NCBI GenBank assembly: GCA_030015575.1 | Contig: CM057337.1 | Location: 294,090,044-294,154,043, forward strand | Length of the DNA: 64,000 nucleotides | DNA from: Agapanthus africanus | Lineage: Eukaryota; Streptophyta; Magnoliopsida; Asparagales; Amaryllidaceae | Reading direction: 5' to 3' | In this document: positions 22,045 to 33,500 of the stretch, piece by piece | Layout: each line of letters opens with the position of its first letter | Position numbering within the stretch: position 1 is the stretch's first letter | Made by a program: the position numbers and the translations under genes | Notes under the pieces: generated by a model | Told to the model about the DNA's origin: nothing | The model's input: only the letters and a program-made list of their open reading frames with translations | Database searches by the model: none

Positions 22045-23999
22045 TGTAAGTCCATGTCACGCACCCCAAGAACTTGCGGGGAGGTGGAATATATGAAAAA
22101 CGATTATCAAAGCTTCATAACACGGACTTGAGCACATGAATCGTTTCTAAACCGTTACTAGCTAACTACTCAGAGGTTTAACTATTTGGATTCGAAGTTA
22201 TACCTCACGTTGCTTGTCCTTCGGGTCTTCATCGCTGTCCTCTACTCCTCGTAGGCTCCTTGGAACATCAGCACCTCAACGGTCTCCTCGAGTCAAAGAC
22301 GATCCACCCGAGAGCTCCTACTCTAAGCTTGATCTCTAACTTGAGATAATTAGGTTGCTCAAAGTGCTAATCTAAACTGCCTAGGGGATATAGAGTGAGG
22401 TTATAGATCAATTAGTCTAGCTAACCCTTGATCTCAACACATGAGAGGTCAGGGTTAGGGTTTCAATAATGAGAGAGTTTGAGGAGAGAGAAGGTGATGA
22501 TAAGAATGATATTGAATAATGAGCTCATTTGAATATAACAACCATAACAATTTATCAAACAAATAATTTAAATGATTAATCATCATGGTTGACACATTCA
22601 CCTTGTGTGATTCATCATATGAGTCATTAGCTAATAAATGCTTCATTTAACTCCATGGATGAATCACACAAATGAGTCATTAAGCAATAGATGCTTATGC
22701 CACCTTAACCCCCAAGTCACCATGCTTCTAGAAGCTTCCCGGAAAATTACGAGAACGCCCCTCTAATCCGTGAAAACACGGAAAAACTTTAGACTGTATA
22801 AATCCAATAACCCGATACTAGAATCCGGCTTAAACCAAAGCCGGCTAGTAAAAACTGTCTGAACGTCGTACGTGCATTTAAACGCGTATGCGTCCGAACC
22901 CTTGTCGTAAAACCATACGACCTCTATATCGTTTCGCCTGGAGCAGGGAAACTCTCTGTGTGGGACTCTAAAGACTCGACACTACGCTGGCAGTGGGTTT
23001 AACCACCGACCGCAAGCGGCACTAGCTGTACGTAACGGTCCCCAGGTAGATGTCGATAAGAAGGCCGATGAGGAAACCCATCCGAACTCCTACTGAGCCT
23101 GTTCGTGATAATATCCGTGCAGTCCGGTCTGTTCGTCTAAGAGTATCGCATGTATGGTCTAGGGAGGTGGTAAACGTCAGACCCCTAATAACCGTACAAG
23201 TCGTGCCGGTATGGCTCAAAACCATTCGAGAATCTACTGATCAGTCCATCAGTAATTCTCCTTCAGCCCTGGCCAGGGACATATGGTAATGACCAACCAA
23301 TCACAGTGCGATATCAATTCCCTATACCGGGAGAGACAAATCCCTAACAGTCGCTCACTGCCTCTATGTGGCTCGAGACTATACCCAACTAAAAGCTATT
23401 TGCACGACTCCTTTGAACCGTGGTAGGGTAGTAATCAAAGACAGTGGGAACTCACACGAGACAAATGACGACCTTAAGTCAATAGACTACCTGCACACAT
23501 GTCACCTCAGAACTGCTATCCGACGTTAGGTATAATACCATCCAGTTAGTTCTCCTGCGAGTCCTGTCCGGTGTACCCGTAACCCAACGAGCACCTGTAT
23601 ACTATCTCCAGTACGACGTACTGATGGCAGTGGGATAGACCATCTCCCCAGCTGGGATGAGAAGCGTATATTCTAGTCTACTCTGGAGTATCGATGCCCT
23701 GTCTCGATAATCCTTCAATTAGGGAAAAGAATAGGATGTTGCTTATAGACTACCCAGCCCCCACTAGTGTGACTGCCATCACAGAGCTGGTAATCAAGCA
23801 AAGATCCTGTGGGCTCTACTAATATGTATAAGTGATACGTTACAAGAAACATATGCACATATTAAAGTAGATAAAACTAAGTAGCATACTATCATTTTTA
23901 GCAAGACTGTCAATACAACTGTGAATATCCCAAGCTTCCGTTAAGTAATATACATACTAGTATGATACAATAATGGCCCCTAGGGCATATACACTAACA
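22045..23999 (-). repeat. C 5' LTR (1955 bp)
   Basis: TGTAAG...TAACA on the plus strand. Contains a donor-like GTGAG|GTATAAC (minus, exon end 22204), a heat-shock-like array at 22726-22738, the palindrome CCCTGGCCAGGG (23267-23278), the GAGAAT/ATTCTC hairpin (23228-23260) and the two-tier hairpin (23740-23800). Confidence 0.93.
22726..22738 (-). promoter_or_regulatory. Heat-shock-element-like motif in C LTR
   Basis: TTCTAGAAGCTTC, a perfect TTCnnGAAnnTTC. It lies about 520 bp upstream of C's donor-like site on the minus strand. Confidence 0.5.
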
Positions 24000-24354
24000 C
24001 ATCGCCCATCATATAGGTCAAGAAGCGTTTACGCTAGTCAACTCGGGAGTATTGATGCCCTGTCTCGATAGCCCCTCGACTAGGGACAATTATAGGATGT
24101 ACTTTTGGACTACCCTGGCCCCACTAGTATGATCTCCATCATTGTCTTAGTAGTCAAGTACATATCCTAAGGGCTTTATCAACATGTGTGAGCAAGAAAG
24201 TAACACAATACAAGTCAACATGTTAAAACAAAGTGCAACCAGATAGCATACTATCATATCGAGCAAGAAAGTCCTCTCTATATATATCCAAGCATCCACT
24301 AAAATATACATCATATGTACAATAATGGCATCTAGGGTATATACATAACTAACA
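24000..24354 (-). repeat. D: Copia LTR terminus (U3 start)
   Basis: 355 bp resembling H's LTR at 42625-42972, ending TAACA. No polypurine tract follows, so it is the outer end of a 5' LTR or a solo LTR. The rest lies beyond C, A and B to the left. It holds the two-tier hairpin at 24098-24162. Confidence 0.8.
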
Positions 24355-24414
24355 CTCAGGCCCCACTAGTATGATCTACATTAATATCCCTGGTAGTGAT
24401 GCGAACATCCTAAG
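24355..24414 (-). repeat. Y: 60-bp sliver of an older Copia LTR
   Basis: It aligns to the U3 hairpin region of other LTRs (CCCCACTAGTATGATCTACA). It is trapped between the ends of D and X. CTCAG (24355-24359) and CTAAG (24410-24414) are candidate target-site copies of D and X. Confidence 0.6.
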
Positions 24415-25169
24415 TGAAAGTCTACCCTAGCACCACCACTGGGTTTTCACAAGTATCTAGCATGCTATTCTTAAAAAATATTGGTGCTGTGATAGACTAA
24501 CCAAAGTTCTTAACAAGATGATAAGGGTTTTAGCAAGATATATAAAAACTTTACACTAAGTGAAAGAAAATACAACCTTTGAAGTTCGTGTCCTTCACTT
24601 CTAAAGCTCCAGGTTGTAGTCTCTACGACTCCTCTAGGCTCCACTAGAAGATTGAACGAGCTTCCTTTGTGATCTTCGTGCCGAAGATGATCCATCCGAA
24701 GCTCCTCTAATTCAAGCTACCTCATCACTTATCTTATATTGGTGAAGGAAACAACATAGTTTAAAGTGATAATCTAAACTTGGATGGTGAAGTAGGGGTT
24801 CTTAGCTCATTTAGGTTTATTCAAAACCCTATGATTCACATCTCATGTGAGGGTTAGGGTTTTGTGGAGGAAGAAGAAAAAAGTGAGAATGGAAGAGAGC
24901 TAAATGAAAATGCTAAGGTAATGAGCTCAAGAAAAGGAACAACTGTAGAATGGCTCAAGTGAATGAACTCTATTATTGAAGCATGGAATTCATTTCATTA
25001 TAAAAAATGAACCATACTTCAATATAGTAAAGCCAAACCATTAAAATAATTAGCAAATCCATGCTTCACCCCTCCACAAATATCTTCTCATTTTCCACCT
25101 CATTTTCTATTTTCTCAAAATAGAAAATCTTTGCCATGCTTCATAATGTATACACACACACATACATAT

Positions 25170-25172
<3 letters not shown>

Positions 25173-25202
<30 letters not shown>
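25173..25202. repeat. AT microsatellite
   Basis: Fifteen AT units within LTR X. Confidence 0.95.
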
Positions 25203-25205
<3 letters not shown>

Positions 25206-25389
25206 GAAGAAAATAATTAGTGAGCTTAATATCAGTTAATATATAATTATATCTAATATAAATAAATATCAAATTATTAAATCAACACTAGATTTAATAA
25301 TTCGGTTATATCACATATAAGCGACTATTATCATTTATCTGTATATCACATTATCAAATCAACACTTGATTCAATAATCGGTTATATCA

Positions 25390-25394
25390 CATAT
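25390..25394. repeat. E target-site duplication, left
   Basis: CATAT, repeated at 36009-36013. Confidence 0.92.
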
Positions 25395-26950
25395 TGTTAG
25401 TTGTAGGTATGCCCTAGAGGCCAGTATTGTACAGATGATGTATATTATATTGGATGCTTGGACATATATAGAGATGACTTTCTTGCTCGATATGATAGTA
25501 TGCTATCTGGTTACTCTTTATCTTAACATGTACACTTGTCTCTTTAAACTGTCTTATAGTTACATGTTGATAAAGCCCTTAGGATGTGTACTTGACTAGC
25601 TGGACTATGATGCAGATCATACTAGTGGGGACATGGTAGTCCATAAGTACATCCTTCAAGGTCCCTAGTCGTAGGTGTATCGAGACAGGGCATCGATATA
25701 CCAGTGTAGACTAGCGTATACGCTTCTCGACCCATGAGATGGGCGATGGATGATCCCATATCCATTGGTGTTTGACATCAGAGATGGTATACGGGTGCTC
25801 AGTGGAGACTGGGTACACTGGACGGACTCGCCGAGAACTCCCAGATGGTATTATACCTCACGTCAGATGGCAGTTCTCAGGTGACACTTGTACAGGTTAG
25901 TCTGTAGACCCGAGATCGTCATAGAGTCTTGTGTGATTCCCACTGTGCTTTGATCTCCACCTTACCACGTCCATGAGGGCGTGCAAAACGGTGGTCTTTG
26001 GGTACAGTCCCGAGTCACATGGAGGCAATGAGCGATAGGAGGGGTTTTGTCTCTCCCGGTATTGGGGGTTGATGTTGCGCTGTGCTTGATTGGCCGTAAC
26101 AGGGAAGTCCCTGGCCAGGGCTGATCAGAGATTTGCTGGTAAGTGTTACCAGTAGTTTCTCGACCCGTTATGAGCCTCATATCGGCACGACTTATCGGTT
26201 ATTGGGGTCTGACGTATACCACCCCTAGACTTGATATGCGACATATCAGACGAACAGACCGGACTGTACGGTAAGTGTTACTGGTTGGATTCACAGGAGT
26301 GTGAGCGGGCTAGCTCGTCGATCTTCTGATCGCTCAATACCCGGATGGCCGTTACGTTTAGCAGACCGCTTGCGGCTTGTGGGTGCTTGATATGATCATC
26401 ATCTGCTACCGGCGTATTGACGAGTCTTTAGAGTCCTACACAGAGGTTTCCTGGCTCAAGCGAAACGAAATAGGAAGTGCATATGAGATATGTGCAGGAC
26501 CGAGAATGATGCGTGTATGTGATACCGTATTTCATTCTCGCGATGAATGTTTCGATTGGTTATATGCGATATAACCTAGTTATCGAATCGTAGATTGATT
26601 CGATAAGTCGATACATTGGATACTAGTCGGTTATGTGCGACATGACCGGATCATTGAATCAAGTGTTGATTTAATGATTTAATGTATAATTATATATTTG
26701 ATATATTACTTTGCATTAACTAGTATTGGTTCACTTTAATAGGATTTTCTCACTTGTAGTTCACAAGTTGTATATGTGATATACTTTTGTGCACTACAAT
26801 GTGTCATGTTTGATGATGCATGTAAATTGGTTTTGTGTTAAGACTTAAACCATGGTTATGATAATAGTTAGGGTTTTGATTTATTTACTTATTTATTTAT
26901 CTATTCTTTTTTGATAAATAAATAAATGATAACAAAATGGTTTCTTTCAT

Positions 26951-26978
26951 GAAGCTTGATGAAGCTTCATGAAGCTTT
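26951..26978 (+). promoter_or_regulatory. Heat-shock-element-like array in E LTR
   Basis: Six alternating 5-bp units, GAA-TTG-GAA-TTC-GAA-TTT with two-base spacers, four of them exact. In the 3' LTR (35340-35367) one GAA is TAA. About 480 bp upstream of the donor-like site. Confidence 0.5.
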
Positions 26979-27308
26979 GACTAAAGTGACCATTTTGTCA
27001 TCATCCTTAACCCTAACCATTCTCACTTGACCATGGTCTATTCTCTACACTTAACCAAGGTTAGAAGATGATAAGTATTCATTTTTATTATTCTTTTTAC
27101 AACACTTATCATATTCTAGCTTCATCTTCTTCTTCATCTTCAAAAGAAAAAGCTTGAGCCATCAATGGCAACTTGAGCAAAAGTATGAGAAATCCAATTC
27201 TAAAGTGAACCCACCTCCTATTTCTTCATCCTCTACTTCTTGCGAAGTTGTTTTGGGTGTTTTCTTCACAAGTTTCACAACTTGGTGAAGTTGGAGCTTG
27301 AACTTGTG

Positions 27309-27458
27309 ATGCCTCGACGTAGATCATCTTCGGCACGAAGCCGACGACCTAGTCCGCCCTTTTCTCCGATGAAGCCGACGATTGAGTTCGGGATTCGAGA
27401 GGGACAGCGAGAGGACCTCTACGTGGAGCTAAGGAAGTGGATATCCGGATCTACAAAG
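27309..27458 (+). other. LTR open frame running into predicted donor (possible first coding exon)
   Basis: ATG 27309 opens 50 codons, rich in Arg, Ser and Pro (starting MPRRRSSS), ending exactly at AAG|GTTGTA. Joined to the acceptor at 30491 it continues in phase 0 into the pol frame. If spliced, pol would gain a basic N-terminus in place of Gag. Two short upstream frames (ATGs near 27164 and 27185) precede it. No RNA evidence. Confidence 0.35.
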
Positions 27459-27619
27459 GTTGTAGCTTCTTATCTTTAGTTAAGTTGTTAACTAGATTCG
27501 TTTTTCGCCTAAATTTCTAGTCAACAATCCGTATTAGGGTTTCTCGGCACCCGTAAAATTTGAAATTGGCATGGTTGATGCCTTGTAAGACCTCTATAGT
27601 GTGCCAAGGAACCCTACAG

Positions 27620-27631
27620 TGGTATCAGAGC
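27620..27631 (+). other. E primer-binding site
   Basis: TGGTATCAGAGC, one base after the LTR. Confidence 0.94.
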
Positions 27632-29466
27632 CTAGCTAGAGCCTCAGGCGAAGTCCTGACGGAGTTTGAAGTCCGATCGAACCGAAACCCTAAAATCAAT
27701 ATTGCTCTCTGTACTTTTTTCAAAAACTGGGTTTTTTCCAGATTAAAAATATGCAGAAAAATAAGTAGGAATACCTAAGAATTACTGTGAATTTCGACAA
27801 CATGATTCCATCAATACGCGGCGAAACCGCGGCATTAGCATGGCTAATGCGGCGGTTCCGCGGCCAATTAATCCCTTCTCAAGTTGATTTCTGCACAGTA
27901 ATTCCTAGTTTCCAGTGCTGGTTTTCCTGGGAATTTTTAATCTAAACTCAAGAGTTGAGTTTTCTGGGTTGTATTGGGAGTTCATCGTTTCGATCGGATT
28001 ATCGAACTTTGTCTAAATGCTTTCCGGATAATTTTTTGAATATGTTAAATAGTCCGACCGGATATAAATACCCAACTTTTCCCCTGCCGGAAAATATCCA
28101 AGTGTTGGATTTTTGTGTGGTTTAAGGACGTTCTGAGTAGTGCAAGTAACGCGATGGTCCCTCTAGAAGACAACAAACCTTAACTCGATTATGTGACCGT
28201 CTTGAACTGCCTTTTGAACCTTCGGGTTTGGGGCAGTACGGCGTGCCACATGTGAGGCGTTGGCTTGACCCTTCTACGGCTGGACCGTTGGTACTGAGGC
28301 ATGAAGTGAATGTCTTTGAACCTATTTCATGTGTTGGACGGTTTCGGGAAAACTTGGGTGTTCGAATGTTCGATCGGAAAGTTTAATATTTTCTATTTAT
28401 CCGGAATGGGATACAATAATTGGAATTCACAAACAGTTATGAGATAACTGAATGAATGATATAAATCTAGCGGTTTAGTTTCATTTGATATTGAAAAGAG
28501 TTTTCGATAATGAGACTAAAATGCGGGGTTTATAACTGTTAGGCATGTGATGTCTAAGTATTTCATTTTGATTAGGCATGCGATGTCTAAAGAGGTTGAG
28601 AATTCCAATTGTTGTAATTTTACACTTTCTTTTCTGTGACCGTAAGTGTAATAAGTGATATCGCCGGTTTCGTTGCTATATGTCAACGACAATTGGGATA
28701 CGCATGTTTACTTACGTTGATGACATGTGATGTTATGTGTTGCTGGATATGTTATATTGGATTGTCGTGTTTGAATAGCCGGGGTTTTTTATGTGAGATG
28801 AGTGTTTTTCATTTTCATTCATGTAAAAAAACTTGTATGTAATATTCTTTTATTGGGGCACTTCCAGGTTGCGGAAGCTGTCACCCTTTGTATATTATTT
28901 ACTTTTCTGCACTAGCATAGACCCAAGGAGGGGAGCACAAGTAACCGGGTTCTAGGGTCCAGTGGGAGACCATCTCGAGGAGTCGAGTCCGGGTCTCCTA
29001 ACCCTAGAATTAGTAGGGTTGCTTGCCGCTCTCGTAGGGGTCTAGGGGTGTGGGATTGGCTATTCATCACGACCGTGGAATCCGTGTTTTATACTGGCTC
29101 GTATTGAAAACACGGACGTCCTAGTATATCCAATATTTCATATGATATTTTTCTGCTGCGATATCTGTGATGTGATCATGTGATGTTCTGTGATAGATAC
29201 AGTATATAGTATATATGATATATTATATAGACGTTACTTATGTTTTCCACCCGCACTAGCCCTGCCCTGCTCTGTCGTTAGTTACCTAACCTAACGGTGC
29301 ACGAGGGGACATCGAGGCGAATGCGGATGGCATAAGTGTACGTCGTATTTATCTGTAATGTTTAGGTATTTAAATGATGGGACTTCATTAATGTGATTAA
29401 TGAAAGAAAAGAAACCAAATGATGTTGTTGAATCAAATTTTAAATAAAACAGGTAGCTACAGTTCT

Positions 29467-29706
29467 TGCTTTGCATAGAGGTATATATGATATGCCCTGC
29501 ACCTTATTCGATGAGGAAAGGACCGAGATCCCTTCACCGGGAGTGACTCCTTTAGCAATAACTGGCAGATGCTACACACTCGGTTTGTTTTTGATTGCTT
29601 CTATAGTTTCTGCTTTGCACAGTGATATATATGATATATCCCGCACCTCATTCGACGAGGAAAGGGCCGACGATCCCTTCACCGGGAGTGACCACTTTAG
29701 CAAAAC
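29467..29706 (+). repeat. Tandem duplication in E leader
   Basis: Two diverged copies of about 100 nt, starting TGCTTTGCA and containing CCCTTCACCGGGAGTGA. The same pair occurs in I (63481-63722) and inverted in H (47044-47284). Not seen in A or F. Confidence 0.8.
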
Positions 29707-29842
29707 TAGAAAAGCCTCAAAATCGCTCCATTTCAAAAACTTCATTTGATTCTACAACGATTTCAAGTTCATTACGCTCATGGTTTTCTGAAAACCTGCG
29801 TAGCCCTCCGTCATTTCAGATAAGTACTACTTAGTATTCGTG

Positions 29843-30055
29843 CTACGGTAGTTTGGCATTCGTCAAGGCGTAGTGTACGGTAGCTAACTAGTATTTATCT
29901 GCTTATGCCTATGATGTAGATTGGATTAGGGTATTCGTACGGCGTTGTTTGGCATTCGTCAAGGGTCGTGCGGGTGGGTTTAATTCAATCAAGAAATGTA
30001 CGGGTGGAACTTGACTAGTGGACTATGGGTTGTTTGGCATTCGTCAAGGTCATAG
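29843..30055 (+). other. Three repeated stem-loops in E leader
   Basis: Cores GTTTGGCATTCGTCAAGG at 29851-29868, 29947-29964 and 30032-30049, all identical. Outer stems are CTACG/CGTAG, CGTACGGC/GTCGTGCG (two G-U pairs) and CTATG/CATAG. Confidence 0.75.
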
Positions 30056-30527
30056 AACACTAGGGGTAAAATATTATTGGGAATTTCAAGTGTTGAAATT
30101 TGCAATGAGATTGCATACCTTCTATGAGATAGTTGGATCCCGATACCCACTGCGAGTAAGAGTTACTCCTGGGAGAGTTTTACACATTGCAATTAGCTAA
30201 TCAAGTAGGTGTCTAGAAAGGTGTCAACGGGGTTACGCCTCTGGGAAAACGAGGTTTACATTAATTAGGTTCGTGCGAAAGCACGGGGGACCTCCCTCAA
30301 AGTACCGACACTGGCCTGGCTGAAAGATTGGCGAACTTGTAGTGTGTAATTAATCCCGGCTAGTCTTTCCTTTTAGGGTTTGAAGGAAGATTTGATAAAA
30401 ACCAGTGGGAGCCATCCTGATTAGATAAGATAATAACCAATCTGATCTTGCACGAGCTTACGCTAAAGTGTTTTCTTCTCTCTCTCTCCAGGTAGCGACC
30501 ATTTCATGCCCTAATAAAGATAATAAT

Positions 30528-33500
30528 ATGGATGTATTGACCGAACCCGCATGTTATACTGTGCAGGGGAACGTTGGACCCGTTCTTTCTTATAAGAGTT
30601 ATAAGACTGAACAGGGAATAGGAGAATATCTAGATTCTCAAGCCGCCCAAAAGAACATGCATGTTGATGCATCTTCTTCGGGTGTGTTAGTTATTGAGAA
30701 CTGTTTTTCAGTTCACCCTACGTCCTGGGTATTAGATACCAGATCAGGATCCCACATATGTAAGCAGTTACATGTGCTACGGAAAGGTAGAGAACTGGGT
30801 AAAGGTGATCATTCCGTTCAAGTAGGGAACGGTGCAAATGTTGCAGCAAAAGCAGTTGGCGAATATCACCTAGTATTACCAAGTGGTGATACAATGATTC
30901 TGAATGAGTGCTATTATATACCGAACATGATGTGCAACATTATATCTGTTTCTTTATTGAGTAAAGAAGGATATAATTTTGTAGTACAGGATAATGTTAT
31001 GAACATATTCCTAGATCAAAAGTTGATTGCATCAGGCTCGTTACATAATGGCATATTCATTCTAAATCAAAATACAGTCCTCAATATACAAAACACACAC
31101 AAGAGGAAAAGTTCAGAAATGAACGAATCCTACTTGTGGCATTGTAGACTTGGTCATATCAATGCGACACGACTGGCTAAGTTACATAAGGATGGTTATT
31201 TGAATCCGTTCGAATTATCATCTTATGATACTTGCCATTCATGTCTCAAAGGAAAAATGACCAAAGCTCCGTTTAGTGGACACGGAGAAAGAGTTACTGA
31301 ACTCTTAGGACTGGTACATAGTGATGTATGCGGTCCCATGTCTACCCATGCCAGGAACGGTTCTTCCTACTTCATTACATTCACTGACGATCTCTCTAGA
31401 TACGGGCATGTGTTCCTATTGAAACACAAGTCTGAAGCTTTTGAGAAATTCAGAGAATATAAGCAAGAAGTAGAGAACCAAACGGGCAAAAGTATTAAGA
31501 TCCTTCGATCTGATCGGGGAGGAGAATACTTGAGCAATGAGTTCCAAGATTATCTAAAAGAGAATGGGATTCTCTCTCAGCTTACTCCACCTTATACACC
31601 ACAACACAACGGTGTATCGGAACGAAGGAATCGCACCCTATTAGATATGGTGCGTTCAATGATGAGTACAGCAGAGTTACCTATTTCCTTCTGGGGGTAT
31701 GCGCTTGAGACAGCCATACACCTATTGAATATGGTTCCTAGCAAATCAGTGCCTACCACTCCATATGAGATATGGAAAGGGAAGAGACCATCTCTTAAGT
31801 ATGTTAAGATATGGGGTTGTCCAGCCTATGTCAAAAGACAAAATCCGGACAAACTCGAGGCAAGATCAGTCTTATGTAAGTTTGTAGGATATCCTAAAAA
31901 TTCACAAGGGTATATCTTTTACCACCCCGAGGAACAAAAGGTGTTTGTTTCTCGACATGCCACTTTCTTAGAAAAAGGTTTTCTTATGAAACAGATTAGT
32001 GGCATTGAGGTAGAACTGGAAGAGGTTCCAGCAACACAAACTATAACTGAAGATTTAGTAGAACCAGAGGATTCAGTAGTACCCGACGAACCCCAGCCTC
32101 TCCGCCGATCTAGCAGGGTTTCTCGTCCACCTGAGAGATACTACGGTTTTCTCATTGACGATGGAAGCGAAGATTGCATCATGGAGGATGATGACCCAAC
32201 TAGCTTCGAGCAGGCCATCACGAGTAGGGACTCAGTGAAAAGGCTGGGTGCTATGCGGTCCGAGATGGAATCCATGTACACCAACAAAGTATGGACTTTG
32301 GAAGTTGCTCCTGAAGGGGTAAAACCTATTGGGAGCAAGTGGATCTTCAAGAAGAAACTTGGTGTAGATGGGAAAGTGGAGACTTTCAAAGCTAGACTTG
32401 TTGCAAAAGGTTTTCGTCAAAGACCAGGTGTGGACTATGACGAAACCTTTTCTCCAGTGGCTATGCTTAAATCCATCCGAATCATGCTTGCCATCGCTGC
32501 GTATCATGACTACGAAAACTGGCAAATGGATATTAAGACCGCCTTTCTAAATGGTGATTTAGAAGAGTGCGTGTACATGACTCAGCCAGAGGGCTTCGTA
32601 GACAGTGGGAGCAACGGGAAGGTGTGCAAGCTGCTTAAATCCATTTATGGATTAAAGCAAGCATCGCGGAGTTGGAACATCTGCTTTGACGTCGTTATCA
32701 AAGAGTTTGATTTCGTCAAAAACCCAGATGAACCTTGTATTTACAAGAAGGTGGCAGAGAGTAAGGTTGTCTTCCTCGTATTGTGCGTGGACGACATACT
32801 CTTGATAGGAAATGATATTCCTATGCTGCAATCGGTCAAGCTCTTCTTATCACAAAGATTCTCAATGAAAGATCTTGGTGATGCCTCCTGCATATTGGGA
32901 ATTAGGATCTATAGAGATAGATCCAAACGGATATTGGGATTGTCCCAATCCAGGTACATTGACACCATACTAAAAAGGTTTAGTATGGAAGATTCCAAGC
33001 ATGGGAACTTGCCCACGATCTCTGGAGTCACTCTCTCCAAAGAGATGTCTCCCAAGACTGATTTGGAGAGAGCTCGCATGCAAGGGATACCCTATGCTTC
33101 GGCTGTAGGCTCTATCATGTATGCAATGCTATGTACCAGACCCGATGTAGCATACTCACTAAATATAGTGAGCAGGTATCAAGCTGATCCTGGAGAGAGT
33201 CACTGGACAGCTGTGAAGAGCATTCTCAAGTACTTACGAAGGACTAAAGAGATGCTCTTGGTGTATGGTAATGGAGAACTCCAAGTAGAGTCCTTTACCG
33301 ATTCGAGCTTCCAGAGTGATAAGGACGACTCTAAGTTGCAGTCGGGATTTGTCTTTACCCTTTACGGAGGGGCGGTTAGCTGGAAGAGTTCCAAGCAGGA
33401 AACCGTGGCAGTCTCGACGATGGAGGCTGAATACATCGCTGCCAACGATGCCGCTAAAGAGGCTGTCTGGATCAAGAAGTTCATTACTGAACTTGGTGTG

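Larger units (their letters stand above)
16476..23999 (-). mobile_element. Element C: old, gag-deleted, decayed Copia split by B
   Basis: Minus-strand element whose left LTR is interrupted by B. The 259 bp of left LTR in the window differ from 23741-23999 at about 17 sites (6-7%), so C is the oldest dated insertion here. pol has five stops and a frameshift. C sits in an LTR of D; CATCG (24000-24004) is the expected right target-site copy. Confidence 0.92.
24415..25394 (-). repeat. X LTR, first part
   Basis: It begins TGAAAGTC like B's LTR end, and on the minus strand carries a donor-like AAAG|GTTGTA (exon end 24577). It is interrupted by E at 25394 and resumes at 36009. The rest of X is right of G and outside the window. 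No gene seen in this stretch. Confidence 0.8.
25395..27618 (+). repeat. E 5' LTR (2224 bp)
   Basis: TGTTAG...CTACA. Contains the two-tier U3 hairpin (one stem base mutated, GACTAGC), the palindrome at 26109-26120, the GAGA/TCTC hairpin at 26128-26161, a heat-shock-like array at 26951-26978 and the donor-like site at 27458/27459. Confidence 0.97.
27632..30491 (+). other. E leader
   Basis: Non-coding, ATG-rich. Contains a GC hairpin 27821-27861 (GCGAAACCGCGG.. with ..GCGGTTCCGC, loop ATG), the conserved 132-nt block 28156-28287, a tandem duplication 29467-29706, three stem-loops 29843-30055 with core GTTTGGCATTCGTCAAGG, and an acceptor-like site: GCTAAAG branch, CT-rich run, CAG at 30489-30491. 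Confidence 0.8.

Noticed and set aside
23022-23289. Overlapping frames in C LTR
   Set aside because: No homology recognised and not kept in other LTRs; chance frames in U3.
28062-28073. TATA-like GATATAAATACC in the E leader (also in I near 61798) as an internal promoter
   Set aside because: AT-rich context and no further promoter evidence; kept only as a note.
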